The notes under the pieces are model-generated. The model was not told the origin of the DNA. It saw only the letters and a program-made list of their open reading frames with translations, and searched no databases. Positions 6,962 to 14,624 of a DNA stretch of 36,441 nucleotides are shown piece after piece (within the stretch, counting starts at the first letter, position 1; each line of letters begins with the position of its first letter). A program made the translations under genes and the position numbers. Source of the stretch: Limnobaculum eriocheiris (lineage in GTDB: Bacteria; Pseudomonadota; Gammaproteobacteria; Enterobacterales; Enterobacteriaceae); assembly GCF_021010575.1 (NCBI RefSeq), contig NZ_JAJNAG010000033.1, positions 1 through 36,441 of the forward strand, read 5' to 3'.

Positions 6962-7564
6962 CTATGAGTTAACCTCTGCCAGTGCTCTGCAGCAGCGATT
7001 CAGGCAGGTCCATACCAATAAAACAGATACCAGAGAAAAAAGTATCCAGCTCCATTCCATGCACACTGGCCAAATAAAAATAGCCAGCGCATAGGCACCA
7101 AAAATCAACGCTCTGTCACTTTTTCCCATTGGTCCATCATAGCGCCGGGAAGCACCAATCGTTTGAGCCAGTACTCCACAAAACTCGGTCAGAATAGAGA
7201 GTAATACCGCCAGTAAAACCAGCCATGGGGTTGCTCCTGGTAACAGGGCAAATGGCAAATAGAGTGCAGCATCAGATATCACATCACCGGTTTCATTAAG
7301 CAATGCGCCCAGCTTTGATTTTTGGTTATATTCCCGTGCCAGTAAACCATCAATGGCATTTAGCGCCATACGGATAAACAAGAATATTGGCAGAATCAGA
7401 AACAGCGCCGGATGAGGATAAAAGAAAAGCAACAGTCCGATAGCAACGGATGCTATCAAGGCCGCTAGCGTAACTTGATTAGCCGTTATACCTGCACGAA
7501 AAAGACGTTTTAACAGAGGTCTCAATAAGGCCTGAAACCGTGGTTTAAGATCGTATAGAGTCAT
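6962..7564 (-). CDS. ynbA: YnbA, CDP-alcohol phosphatidyltransferase family protein
   Basis: This 200-residue membrane protein, with about five helices, matches E. coli YnbA along its length, including the start MTLYDLKP. The CDP-alcohol motif lies at residues 69-98 (DG at 72-73, AR at 76-77, Gly86, Asp94, Asp98), but two of the usual acidic positions are Asn (69 and 90). In standard members the pattern D-x2-DG-x2-AR-x8/9-G-x3-D-x3-D binds the metal ions and activates the alcohol. As I recall, E. coli YnbA shows the same Asn pair, so this looks like a subfamily trait rather than damage. It is the first gene of the minus-strand ynb operon. No convincing Shine-Dalgarno precedes the ATG, and a hairpin at 7595-7612 lies in its leader. 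The acceptor alcohol is unknown. Confidence 0.9.
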   Translation of the reverse strand: MTLYDLKPRFQALLRPLLKRLFRAGITANQVTLAALIASVAIGLLLFFYPHPALFLILPIFLFIRMALNAIDGLLAREYNQKSKLGALLNETGDVISDAALYLPFALLPGATPWLVLLAVLLSILTEFCGVLAQTIGASRRYDGPMGKSDRALIFGAYALAIFIWPVCMEWSWILFSLVSVLLVWTCLNRCCRALAEVNS

Positions 7565-7594
7565 AAATTGTATTTAAATTCTATATTCTTTCAG

Positions 7595-7612
7595 GGCCCT
7601 TATTTAAGGGCC
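7595..7612. promoter_or_regulatory. Perfect hairpin in the ynbA leader
   Basis: GGCCCTTA (7595-7602) and TAAGGGCC (7605-7612) form an 8-bp stem with a 2-nt centre, 30-48 nt upstream of the ynbA start. It is followed by T-rich sequence on the plus strand only. It could be an operator, a leader stem or a relic terminator; nothing visible decides between them. Confidence 0.4.
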
Positions 7613-7795
7613 TATTTTATTGATTTCTTCCTATATTTACATTGTGATAAGTGTTGTTTCATTTTCCGTTGAGGGCATGAATTAATTCTGTATTCCCTTC
7701 CTTTCTGTTGATACCAAATCGTGTGATAAAGTTTAATTTACTGAGTTTAAGTAATATGCTTTTTCTCAAAGTAATTTATATAGCCTTTGCGTTCA

Positions 7796-7834
7796 GAATG
7801 TTAATGAAAAAACATTCGACCATTTGAATGGTCG
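7796..7834. promoter_or_regulatory. Two abutting inverted repeats between ynbA and ynbD
   Basis: GAATGTT (7796-7802) pairs with AACATTC (7811-7817), and CGACCATT (7817-7824) with AATGGTCG (7827-7834). They lie in the 413-bp gap between the divergent ynbA and ynbD, which otherwise holds no gene I can support. The second, an 18-bp near-palindrome, has the size of a dimeric regulator operator. The pair could also form a structured RNA. Confidence 0.35.
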
Positions 7835-7995
7835 CCGGGTGAAATATTTCCTGACAAAGGAATGCCAGAAACATATCTAAAGCACTTTCTAAATCAGTAT
7901 GATTGGTTATGATAACGGCTAAATAACGCAATAAAAGCGTTAATAATGCAAACGATAGTGCCGGGTGACGGCGTATCATGGACAGAGTGCGTCGA

Positions 7996-9318
7996 ATGAA
8001 TGAACTAACGTTAAATCCTGATTCTCGCCGGCAGCTTTGGTTGCGAGCCGGTATCTGGCTGCTGTTTCTGGCACCTTTCTTCTTTTTAACCTACGGCCAG
8101 GTTAATCAATTTACCGCAACCCGGGATGATGTTGGTGTACTGGCGTTTAGCTGGGAGTCATCAATTCCTTTTCTGCCCTAGACCATTGTTCCTTACTGGA
8201 GCATCGATCTGTTGTATGGTATTTCACTGTTTATTTGTACTTCCCGTCGTGAACTGATGGTACATGGCCTGCGGCTGGCCGTTGCCTCCGTTGCGGCTAG
8301 TGTTGGTTTTTTGCTGTTTCCATTAAGATTTAGCTTTGTCAGGCCAGTCAGTGACGGAATGTTCGGTTGGTTGTTTCAGCAACTGGAGATGTTTGATCTT
8401 CCCTTTAATCAGGCTCCGTCGCTGCATATTATTTTACTTTGGCTGCTCTGGCTGCGTTTTTATCCCCATACCTCTTCAAAGTGGCGTTGGTTATTACACG
8501 GTTGGTTTGCCCTCATTGGTATCTCGGTTTTGACCACCTGGCAGCATCACTTTATTGATGTGATCACCGGATTATTTGTCGGCGTTATTATTAGTTATGC
8601 TCTACCCGTGACCTCTCACTGGCGCTGGAAACCAAGTCAGGACCCTTTTGCCCGCAGGCTGGCGGGTTATTACTATTCTGCCGCGTTAATTTTAACGGTT
8701 CTGGCCTGTTGGCCGGGAAGTGGTTTTTGGTTGTTACTATGGCCAGCGGTTGCTTTGCTGATGGTGGCATTAGGTTATAGCGGTTTGGGAAGCGCAATTT
8801 TCCAAAAGAACACGGCGGGTAAGATGTCACCTTCGGCGCGTTTACTGTTAATGCCTTATCAAATTGGAGCCTGGTGCTCATTTCGCTATTTTAGTGTTAA
8901 ATATGACCGAAATAATCAGATTACTGAGGGGGTCCTGTTAGGCAGTTATCCCCGTCATACTGTCGCGGTGAATGCCGTACTGGATATGACTTCAGAGTGG
9001 CAAAGAAGTCCTTACATCCCTGCGGTTGCCTATATTGCCTGTCCGCAGCTTGATTTACTGGCACCAAGCGAAGAAGAATTACAGCGTTCCGTACAGGCGC
9101 TCAATGAGTTATATCCTCACGGGCAAGTGTTAGTGCATTGTGCATTGGGATTATCCCGTAGTGCGATTGTGGTGGCAGCCTGGCTGTTACAGCAACAGAA
9201 AGTCAGCAGCATTGCAGAAGCAGAAGCGGTGATTCGTCAGGCTCGTCCGAAAATTATCTTCAGGGAGTCTCATCTGGATGCTTTGAATCGCTGGGTTAAA
9301 CGCTATTTAGTTTTATAA
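7996..9318 (+). pseudogene. ynbD: YnbD-like PAP2 / dual-specificity phosphatase, interrupted by an amber codon
   Basis: The frame beginning MNELTLNP at 7996 (an in-frame ATG also exists at 7978) reads into a TAG at 8179-8181 and continues in the same frame to 9318. Together the parts give a full-length YnbD homologue of about 440 residues (E. coli 430). The sequence around the stop, SSIPFLP then TIVPYWSID, is the conserved family sequence. TAG is one substitution away from TGG (Trp, the residue I recall in E. coli) or CAG. The N-terminal half is a membrane PAP2-like domain with QAPSLH and WQHHFID. The C-terminal half has an intact Cys-x5-Arg phosphatase site, HCALGLSRSA. The 3' part could be restarted at 8212, but without the first two helices. 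This is either a recent nonsense mutation, amber suppression or a sequence error. Confidence 0.85.
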
Positions 9319-9333
9319 CCGGAAAGGTAACAA

Positions 9334-9747
9334 ATGATAATTGAGCATCCAATGGCCGGAAAAGTGTTGATTGCTACGCTGAATAGCTGGCGTTATTTTG
9401 CGGCACTTTCTGCGTTTGCTATGTTATTTACATTGCTGATGTTATTTTTTGCTGACTATTCGGCCGTGATGTTGGCGATTTCTTTAATGCTTGGACTTGC
9501 CTGCCATTACTATTGCTGGCGCCTGTGGATGGACACACATCTGTTTAATATTTTTTATCGTTTTTCCGGGGAAACAGAGGTTTTTGATACGGCGATCAAT
9601 GTGTGTTGGGGAAAGAAAGGGGAGAATAACCGTAGCCTGGATTCCCGCTGGTCAGGCGCACGTCAATTGTTGTACCGGGCCGGGTTTTTGGTATTAGCCC
9701 AGTGGGGAGTGGTTATCCTGATGGTTCTGTTTTCGGGTTTTCAGTAG
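9334..9747 (+). CDS. Small membrane protein following ynbD, unknown function
   Basis: A 137-residue protein with three predicted membrane segments (about 21-40, 43-60 and 116-134) and a soluble loop of about 55 residues between the second and third. An AAAGG lies just before the ATG. It starts 15 nt after the ynbD stop codon and is very likely co-transcribed with it, so it probably serves the same membrane-lipid function. Codon and base use resemble its neighbours. I do not recognise the family and see no catalytic motif. Confidence 0.75.
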   Translation: MIIEHPMAGKVLIATLNSWRYFAALSAFAMLFTLLMLFFADYSAVMLAISLMLGLACHYYCWRLWMDTHLFNIFYRFSGETEVFDTAINVCWGKKGENNRSLDSRWSGARQLLYRAGFLVLAQWGVVILMVLFSGFQ

Positions 9748-9843
9748 ATATCAGTAAGTTGATAAGTACGGATTGTTTTAATCTGTTACATTTCAAAATT
9801 GTGCTTGCCTGATATTTATCGTACAAAGAAAGTAGGGTTAATT

Positions 9844-9897
9844 ATGTCGAAGAAATCGACAGCAGATAAAGCAAGAAGGTTTATATGGCTGGTATAA
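9844..9897 (+). other. 17-codon ORF overlapping the tatE start
   Basis: The ORF encodes [17 protein letters not shown]. It has an AGGG seven bases before its ATG and ends with a TAA at 9895-9897, overlapping the first codons of tatE in another frame. Translation could couple to tatE, but tatE has its own good Shine-Dalgarno (AAGAAGG). It may be chance. Confidence 0.25.
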
Positions 9898-10079
9898 GCA
9901 TTACTAAGTTATTGATCATCGGTGCACTCATCGTTCTGTTATTTGGTACTAATAAGTTACGTACCTTAGGTAGTGATTTGGGCGCAGCAATCAAAGGCTT
10001 TAAAAAAGCGATGGATAATGATACGCCATCAACAGATGCAACCAATGAAGCTGCTCCACAGGTAGAGAATAAAAAGTAA
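9885..10079 (+). CDS. tatE: Twin-arginine translocase subunit TatE
   Basis: A 64-residue TatA/E-family protein: one N-terminal transmembrane helix (about 5-20), the hinge with the conserved LFG, and an amphipathic helix [16 protein letters not shown], followed by a short polar tail. It forms part of the Tat pore complex that exports folded proteins with a twin-arginine signal. The [10 protein letters not shown] start and the location next to lipA, in opposite orientation, are those of E. coli tatE rather than tatA, which sits in tatABC. An AAGAAGG lies just upstream of the ATG. The gene ends at a bidirectional terminator shared with lipA. Confidence 0.95.
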   Translation: MAGISITKLLIIGALIVLLFGTNKLRTLGSDLGAAIKGFKKAMDNDTPSTDATNEAAPQVENKK

Positions 10080-10115
10080 TTATCTGATTAGTCTGCTTTC
10101 CGGGTTTAATAAATG

Positions 10116-10145
10116 AAAAAGCGTGCAATAAACAGCACGCTTTTT
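10116..10145. terminator. Bidirectional terminator between tatE and lipA
   Basis: AAAAAGCGTGC (10116-10126) pairs with GCACGCTTTTT (10135-10145) over an 8-nt loop. A T-run follows the stem on both strands, so the hairpin can end tatE (plus) and lipA (minus) transcripts. Confidence 0.85.
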
Positions 10146-10184
10146 TATGAAAACGATCCGGCAGTTTAGCACTGCCAGGTTCAA

Positions 10185-11150
10185 TTATTTTACTTCTTCA
10201 CCTTTTGCCTGTAGGTCAGCATGGTATGAAGAACGAACAAAAGGTCCACAGGCGGCATGGGTGAAGCCCATTGCCATTGCTTCAGCTTTCATCTCATCAA
10301 ATTCGGCAGGGCTTACATAACGTTGAACAGCCAGGTGATGGCGACTCGGTTGCAAATATTGTCCCAGGGTTAACATGGTGACGCCATGAGCGCGTAAATC
10401 ACGCATAACTTCAATAATTTCCTGATTAGTTTCTCCCAGCCCTACCATCAATCCTGATTTGGTTGGAATATCAGGGTGCGTTTGCTTAAAACGCTCCAGC
10501 AGCTTTAGCGACCAGCCATAGTCGGCCCCCGGACGAACCTGACGGTAAAGACGAGGGATATTCTCCAGATTGTGGTTAAACACATCCGGTGGAGTTGCAG
10601 TGAGTATATCTAATGCGCGATCCATCCGGCCGCGAAAATCAGGCACCAGCGTTTCAATTTTAATGGTTGGATTTTTATCGCGAATTGCACTGATACAGTC
10701 AGCAAAGTGCTGCGCTCCGCCATCCCGCAGATCGTCACGGTCAACGGAAGTGATAACCACATAGCGAAGCCCCATATCCTGAATGGTTTGCGCCAGCTTT
10801 TGTGGTTCATTTGCATCAGGAGCCATTGGGCGGCCATGGGCGACATCGCAGAAAGGGCAGCGGCGAGTACAAATCGCCCCGAGAATCATAAAGGTTGCCG
10901 TACCGTGGTTAAAGCATTCCGCCAGATTGGGGCAGGAAGCCTCTTCACAAACGGAATGCAATCCATTCTTGCGCATTGCGGCTTTGATACCCTGAATACG
11001 GCTTGAATCTGCGGGTAATTTAATTTTCATCCATTCAGGTTTGCGTAACATCTCCTGACGCTCGGTCTCTACCGACTTTACCGGAATTAGTGCCATTTTG
11101 TCGGCATCACGATATTTGATACCGCGTTCCATCTGAATTGGTTTACTCAT
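10185..11150 (-). CDS. lipA: Lipoyl synthase
   Basis: This 321-residue radical-SAM enzyme inserts two sulfurs into protein-bound octanoyl groups of the E2 subunits of 2-oxoacid dehydrogenases and of GcvH. The auxiliary [4Fe-4S] cluster cysteines are at 68, 73 and 79 ([12 protein letters not shown]), and the radical-SAM CX3CX2C is at 94, 98 and 101 (CTRRCPFC). The C-terminal RSSYHA serine motif is present. The length equals the E. coli enzyme. Its start overlaps the lipB stop by 8 nt. The ybeF regulator gene that separates lipB and lipA in E. coli is absent, so octanoyl transfer and sulfur insertion are directly coupled here. Confidence 0.98.
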   Translation of the reverse strand: MSKPIQMERGIKYRDADKMALIPVKSVETERQEMLRKPEWMKIKLPADSSRIQGIKAAMRKNGLHSVCEEASCPNLAECFNHGTATFMILGAICTRRCPFCDVAHGRPMAPDANEPQKLAQTIQDMGLRYVVITSVDRDDLRDGGAQHFADCISAIRDKNPTIKIETLVPDFRGRMDRALDILTATPPDVFNHNLENIPRLYRQVRPGADYGWSLKLLERFKQTHPDIPTKSGLMVGLGETNQEIIEVMRDLRAHGVTMLTLGQYLQPSRHHLAVQRYVSPAEFDEMKAEAMAMGFTHAACGPFVRSSYHADLQAKGEEVK

Positions 11151-11814
11151 AGTCGTTAATATTCCAATAGCCTGGCTCGGGATGATGATAACCGAGTAAT
11201 TGCGTAAATTCCCGTATCAGAACAGGATGTACATGTTCAAAGCGGACTGATTCAGCTAACTGTTTTACCTGCGTCATGTGCATACCGGCATAGCCACAGG
11301 GATTAATGCGGGTGAATGGTTCAAGGTCCATATCGATATTTAAGGCTAATCCATGCAGAGAACAGCCCCGACGGATACGTAATCCCAGGGAACAGATCTT
11401 ATCATGATCGACATAAACACCGGGAGCATCCGGACGGGCTTTCGCCTGAATATCAAAATGAGCCAGAGTTCGGATAACCGTCTGTTCAAGGGCCGTCACC
11501 AGCTCTCTGACGCCCATCTTTTTTCGCTTAAGATCGAGCATGACATACATCACTTGCTGGCCCGGACCGTGATAGGTCACCTGACCTCCGCGATCGCTCT
11601 GAATAACCGGAATATCACCGGCAGCCAGAACGTGCTCTGCTTTACCTGCCTGACCCTGAGTAAATACGCGAGGATGCTGAACTAACCACAGCTCATCCGA
11701 TGTGGTACTCGCTCTGCGGTCGGTAAAAGTATGCATCGCCTGAGATACGGACAGATAAGGTTGTACCCCAAGTTGACGTAAGATAATGGTGTCTTGTTGC
11801 AAGGAGGTCATCAT
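11143..11814 (-). CDS. lipB: Octanoyl-[acyl-carrier-protein]:protein octanoyltransferase
   Basis: A 223-residue LipB that transfers octanoate from ACP to lipoyl domains as substrate for LipA. The signature [16 protein letters not shown] lies at 75-90. The catalytic Lys (139, in [11 protein letters not shown]) and the Cys of INPCGYAG (173) are present. The frame begins ATG-ATG with little Shine-Dalgarno, so the start could be either codon. It is the upstream gene of a lipB-lipA pair overlapping by 8 nt. Confidence 0.97.
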   Translation of the reverse strand: MMTSLQQDTIILRQLGVQPYLSVSQAMHTFTDRRASTTSDELWLVQHPRVFTQGQAGKAEHVLAAGDIPVIQSDRGGQVTYHGPGQQVMYVMLDLKRKKMGVRELVTALEQTVIRTLAHFDIQAKARPDAPGVYVDHDKICSLGLRIRRGCSLHGLALNIDMDLEPFTRINPCGYAGMHMTQVKQLAESVRFEHVHPVLIREFTQLLGYHHPEPGYWNINDYE

Positions 11815-11947
11815 AACGTTGCAAAAATGGTAACAACATTATACCCACCGATTAGGGAGACCACCAGACGAAATCGGAAGATTCGCTCTTTTAAAGCAAT
11901 AGGGGAGAATGGTATTAATAATAGGCTAACTATTATTGATGTTGATA

Positions 11948-11966
11948 TGGCACCCGTCAGGTGCCA
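11948..11966. terminator. Hairpin across the 3' end of the VOC-protein gene
   Basis: TGGCACC (11948-11954) and GGTGCCA (11960-11966) form a 7-bp stem whose loop contains the stop codon of the minus-strand gene. No T-run follows, so it may stabilise the mRNA rather than terminate it. A second stem, AATAATAG with CTATTATT, lies at 11917-11937. Confidence 0.35.
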
Positions 11967-12379
11967 ATTTCGCTCATTATCATCCAGCCTACGCCATATC
12001 GATCGGTGAGCATTCCAAACCCACTGGACCAGAAAGTCCGCTGAAAAGGTAAGTTAACTTTTCCTCCGGAAGAGAGTGACTTAAACAAGCGTTCAGCATC
12101 TGTTTTGCTGTCCGCTTTCAGGGAGAGGCTAAACCCGTTAAAGTCAGGATGCATACGGTCACACTGACCGTCAGACGCCATAAATTGCGAATGACCCACG
12201 CTGACGTTAGCATGCATGATTTTATCTTTCCATTCGTCGGGAACAGGAGTGAGCAGCGCATCGGGAGACTCACTGTAGCGCATGAGTGTGATGATTCTGG
12301 CGCCGATACTACGTTGATAGAACTGTAGTGCCTCTTCACAATTACCGTCGAAAAACAGATAAGGCTGGACTTCCATCAT
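11957..12379 (-). CDS. PhnB-like VOC-fold protein
   Basis: A 140-residue protein of the glyoxalase/bleomycin-resistance (VOC) superfamily, nearest to the PhnB/YjdN and '3-demethylubiquinone methyltransferase-like' group. It has the typical QPYLFFDGNCEEALQFYQ opening, a central HANVSVG strand and an ending FGMLTDRYGVGWMIM. VOC proteins of this type have no firmly assigned reaction, and the methyltransferase name in databases is misleading. A GAGGAT precedes the ATG pair at 12379. It is monocistronic between lipB and a mobile-element remnant. No signs of damage. Confidence 0.85.
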   Translation of the reverse strand: MMEVQPYLFFDGNCEEALQFYQRSIGARIITLMRYSESPDALLTPVPDEWKDKIMHANVSVGHSQFMASDGQCDRMHPDFNGFSLSLKADSKTDAERLFKSLSSGGKVNLPFQRTFWSSGFGMLTDRYGVGWMIMSEIGT

Positions 12380-12578
12380 ATATCCTCGCTATCAATCGTC
12401 TGAAGTAAAATGGTCGATGGTTTTCCTTATTTCAAGAATAGTGTCAGCGCTTCAGTTCTGCCACCGACTGCTGAAACAGATGTGACAGGATAATTAAAAG
12501 AGGAATAAAGGAGTTAATCTGAAGCGGGGAGCATTTGTCACAGCGGGTTACATAATGGCTATTCAGGACAGTAATAAT

Positions 12579-12787
12579 CCACCTGCATAGCAGGTGGCTT
12601 TGACACGGCCCCCTAAAAGGGGGCTAACTGCTGTATAAACACCATCTCATTACTATTCCTGTATTTTCAGTCTGCATAAAACCAAGTCCGTGACTCACAT
12701 CAATATGATGAAATAAGAAAAATAATCGACTTAGTATTTATTCGGGCAAAGCCCTACAAGAACAATCACCACCTCCAGAGGAGGTGG
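12579..12787. mobile_element. Palindrome-bounded element resembling an IS200/IS605-derived MITE
   Basis: Two 19-nt hairpins in the same orientation and of nearly the same sequence bound about 209 bp without a gene: CCACCTGC-ATA-GCAGGTGG at 12579-12597 and CCACCTCC-AGA-GGAGGTGG at 12769-12787. Inside are GCCCCC/GGGGGC (12608-12624) and GGGC/GCCC (12744-12754) stems close to the ends. Subterminal imperfect palindromes not arranged as terminal inverted repeats are the hallmark of IS200/IS605 elements and their non-autonomous derivatives. True ends should lie a few to some 20 bases outside the hairpins. No tnpA or tnpB remains. It fills the 480-bp gap between the VOC gene and ybeD; I see nothing else in 12380-12578. 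Confidence 0.6.
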
Positions 12788-12803
12788 TTTAAGAATGACA
12801 ATA

Positions 12804-12833
12804 AAAAACGGACAGGGAAAACCTGTCCGTTTT
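12804..12833 (-). terminator. Rho-independent terminator of ybeD
   Basis: ACGGACAGG (12808-12816) and CCTGTCCGT (12822-12830) form a 9-bp stem with a 5-nt loop, flanked by A-runs on the left and T-runs on the right. On the minus strand it ends in a T-run, 27 nt after the ybeD stop codon. It may also work on the plus strand. Confidence 0.85.
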
Positions 12834-12859
12834 ATCAATCACGTATTTTTGTTGGCTAA

Positions 12860-13123
12860 TTACAGCACCATACGCACAATCTCGATATCACCCAGCTCTT
12901 CATATAGCGTTTCTACTTGCTCAATATGAGTTGCGGTAATGGTGATAGAGACGGAGTGGTAGTTTCCCTTGCTACTGGGCTTAACCTGAGGGTTATAGTC
13001 GCCAGGGGCATGGCGTTGTACCACTTCCACTACCTGCTCGACCAGCTCCGGTTGTGCCAGGCCCATCACTTTATAAGTAAAAGAACATGGGAACTCAAGC
13101 AGTTCATTCAGCTTCGTTTTCAT
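12860..13123 (-). CDS. ybeD: YbeD, DUF493 family protein
   Basis: This 87-residue protein matches E. coli YbeD in length and in the sequence [18 protein letters not shown] through the C-terminal [13 protein letters not shown]. The family has an ACT-like ferredoxin fold and is often considered a small regulatory or ligand-binding protein. Its function is unknown. It follows dacA, with a terminator hairpin between them (13168-13195), as in E. coli where ybeD sits between dacA and lipB. Confidence 0.95.
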   Translation of the reverse strand: MKTKLNELLEFPCSFTYKVMGLAQPELVEQVVEVVQRHAPGDYNPQVKPSSKGNYHSVSITITATHIEQVETLYEELGDIEIVRMVL

Positions 13124-13167
13124 GGTTGCTCCAACAAAAATTTAAAAAGAGTATGGCCTGTAAAAAT

Positions 13168-13195
13168 TATAGCTCCCGCGGTGGCGGGAGCTATA
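13168..13195 (-). terminator. Terminator after dacA
   Basis: TATAGCTCCCGC (13168-13179) and GCGGGAGCTATA (13184-13195) form a perfect 12-bp stem with a 4-nt loop. On the minus strand it is followed by ATTTTT. It separates dacA from ybeD. Confidence 0.85.
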
Positions 13196-13247
13196 TTTCA
13201 TCAGACTTATTTATTAAATGGGGCCTGAAATTCGTTTTTCAAGGCGA

Positions 13248-14474
13248 TTAGCCAAACCAGCGATGGAACAGCAACTTAATATGGTCAACCATGCGACCAA
13301 AGAAACCGCCTTCCTGCACTTCGTTTAATACCACTAATGGACGCTGTTCAATCGTCTTGCCATCCAACTGGAAGTTAATAGTACCAACAGCCTGTCCTTT
13401 CGCCAGCGGAGCATTGATTTCACTGTTAGTCAGGGTATAGCTGGCTTTCAGGTCGTTAAGACGTCCGCGAGGAATGGTTAGCGATGCATTTTTATCCACC
13501 CCTAACTGAACGCGATCGGTATCACCAAACCACACTGGTTCTGAAGCAAACTCTTTACCTACTTGCAGTGGAGTAACGGTTTCGAAGAAGCGGAAGCCCC
13601 ATGTCAGCAGTTTTTTACTTTCAGTTTCACGGCCTTTAAAAGTACGACCGCCCATAACAACGGAGATTAAACGCATGTTACCTTCGGTTGCAGAGGCAAC
13701 CAGGTTATAACCGGCTGCTGCGGTATGACCGGTTTTTATACCGTCAACATTCAGGCTGGTATCCCACAGTAGGCCATTGCGGTTTGGCTGTTTAATATTA
13801 TTAAAGTAAAACTCTTTCTCTTTATATACCGCGTATTCTTCCGGTACATCACGAATCAGGGCCTGACCGATAATGGCCATATCGCGGGCCGAGCTAAACT
13901 GACCGGCAGCATCTAAACCATGTACGGTGCCAAAGTGGGTATTTTGCAATCCCAGCGCCTTTACATAGTTGTTCATGATATTAACGAAAGCACCCTGACT
14001 ACCGGCAACGTGCTCGGCCATGGCGACACAAGCATCGTTTCCTGATTGAATAACGATGCCGCGATTAAGTTCAGAAACTTTAACCTGAGTGCCTGGTTGT
14101 AAAAACATCAGGGAAGAACCTTTAAAGACCGGATTTCCGGTAGCCCAGGCTTCTTTACTGATGGTGACATTATCATTCAGGCTGATTTTTCCAGCTTTAA
14201 TGCTTTGGCCGATAACATAACTGGTCATCATTTTAGTCAGGCTGGCAGGATCTCTGCGGGTATCGGCATTCATTTCTGCCAGTACCTTACCTGAGTTATA
14301 GTCCATCAAAATATAGGCTTCAGCATCAATTTGCGGGACAGCCGGGATGATAGTGGTAAGATTTACATCATCAGCTTTAACGACAGAAGTCGTACCCAGA
14401 GCGATTAAGGCACCCAAAGTCAGACTTTTGAGCAGAGTATGGCGAAATGTTTTTGTAGATAGCGTCTGTTTCAT
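13248..14474 (-). CDS. dacA: D-alanyl-D-alanine carboxypeptidase (penicillin-binding protein 5)
   Basis: A 408-residue PBP5-type enzyme that removes the terminal D-Ala from peptidoglycan pentapeptides. An N-terminal signal peptide ends near residue 35 (VVKA). The three active-site motifs are intact: SLTK (Ser78, Lys81), SGN (144-146) and KTG (247-249). A beta-rich PBP5 C-terminal domain follows, with a terminal amphipathic helix ([11 protein letters not shown]) for membrane anchoring. It is the downstream member of the mrdA-mrdB-rlpA-dacA cell-shape cluster. Confidence 0.97.
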   Translation of the reverse strand: MKQTLSTKTFRHTLLKSLTLGALIALGTTSVVKADDVNLTTIIPAVPQIDAEAYILMDYNSGKVLAEMNADTRRDPASLTKMMTSYVIGQSIKAGKISLNDNVTISKEAWATGNPVFKGSSLMFLQPGTQVKVSELNRGIVIQSGNDACVAMAEHVAGSQGAFVNIMNNYVKALGLQNTHFGTVHGLDAAGQFSSARDMAIIGQALIRDVPEEYAVYKEKEFYFNNIKQPNRNGLLWDTSLNVDGIKTGHTAAAGYNLVASATEGNMRLISVVMGGRTFKGRETESKKLLTWGFRFFETVTPLQVGKEFASEPVWFGDTDRVQLGVDKNASLTIPRGRLNDLKASYTLTNSEINAPLAKGQAVGTINFQLDGKTIEQRPLVVLNEVQEGGFFGRMVDHIKLLFHRWFG

Positions 14475-14624
14475 AAGCGGGACAACAATATCCGTAGAAA
14501 GTTAATAACGGCCACAGTATAACAGGTGGTCAGCCAAGGGGCACCCAACGCGCGTTGTTTTATGGGTATCCGGTGCCGTTGAATTTGTCCATGTCTGTGA
14601 GACGATGAGGTGACAACCCGCTGA

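Noticed and set aside
7776-7979. 67-codon minus-strand ORF between ynbA and ynbD
   Set aside because: No Shine-Dalgarno, overlaps the start of ynbD and two perfect inverted repeats, and no recognisable protein. More likely chance.
8212-9318. A separate 368-residue phosphatase gene starting at 8212
   Set aside because: It is the in-frame continuation of ynbD after the amber codon, and the ATG at 8212 lies in the middle of a conserved domain without a ribosome-binding site.
12579-12787. CRISPR repeats or a simple terminator pair
   Set aside because: Only two hairpins occur, with no regular repeat-spacer pattern and no cas genes. The layout fits IS200/IS605-type ends better.
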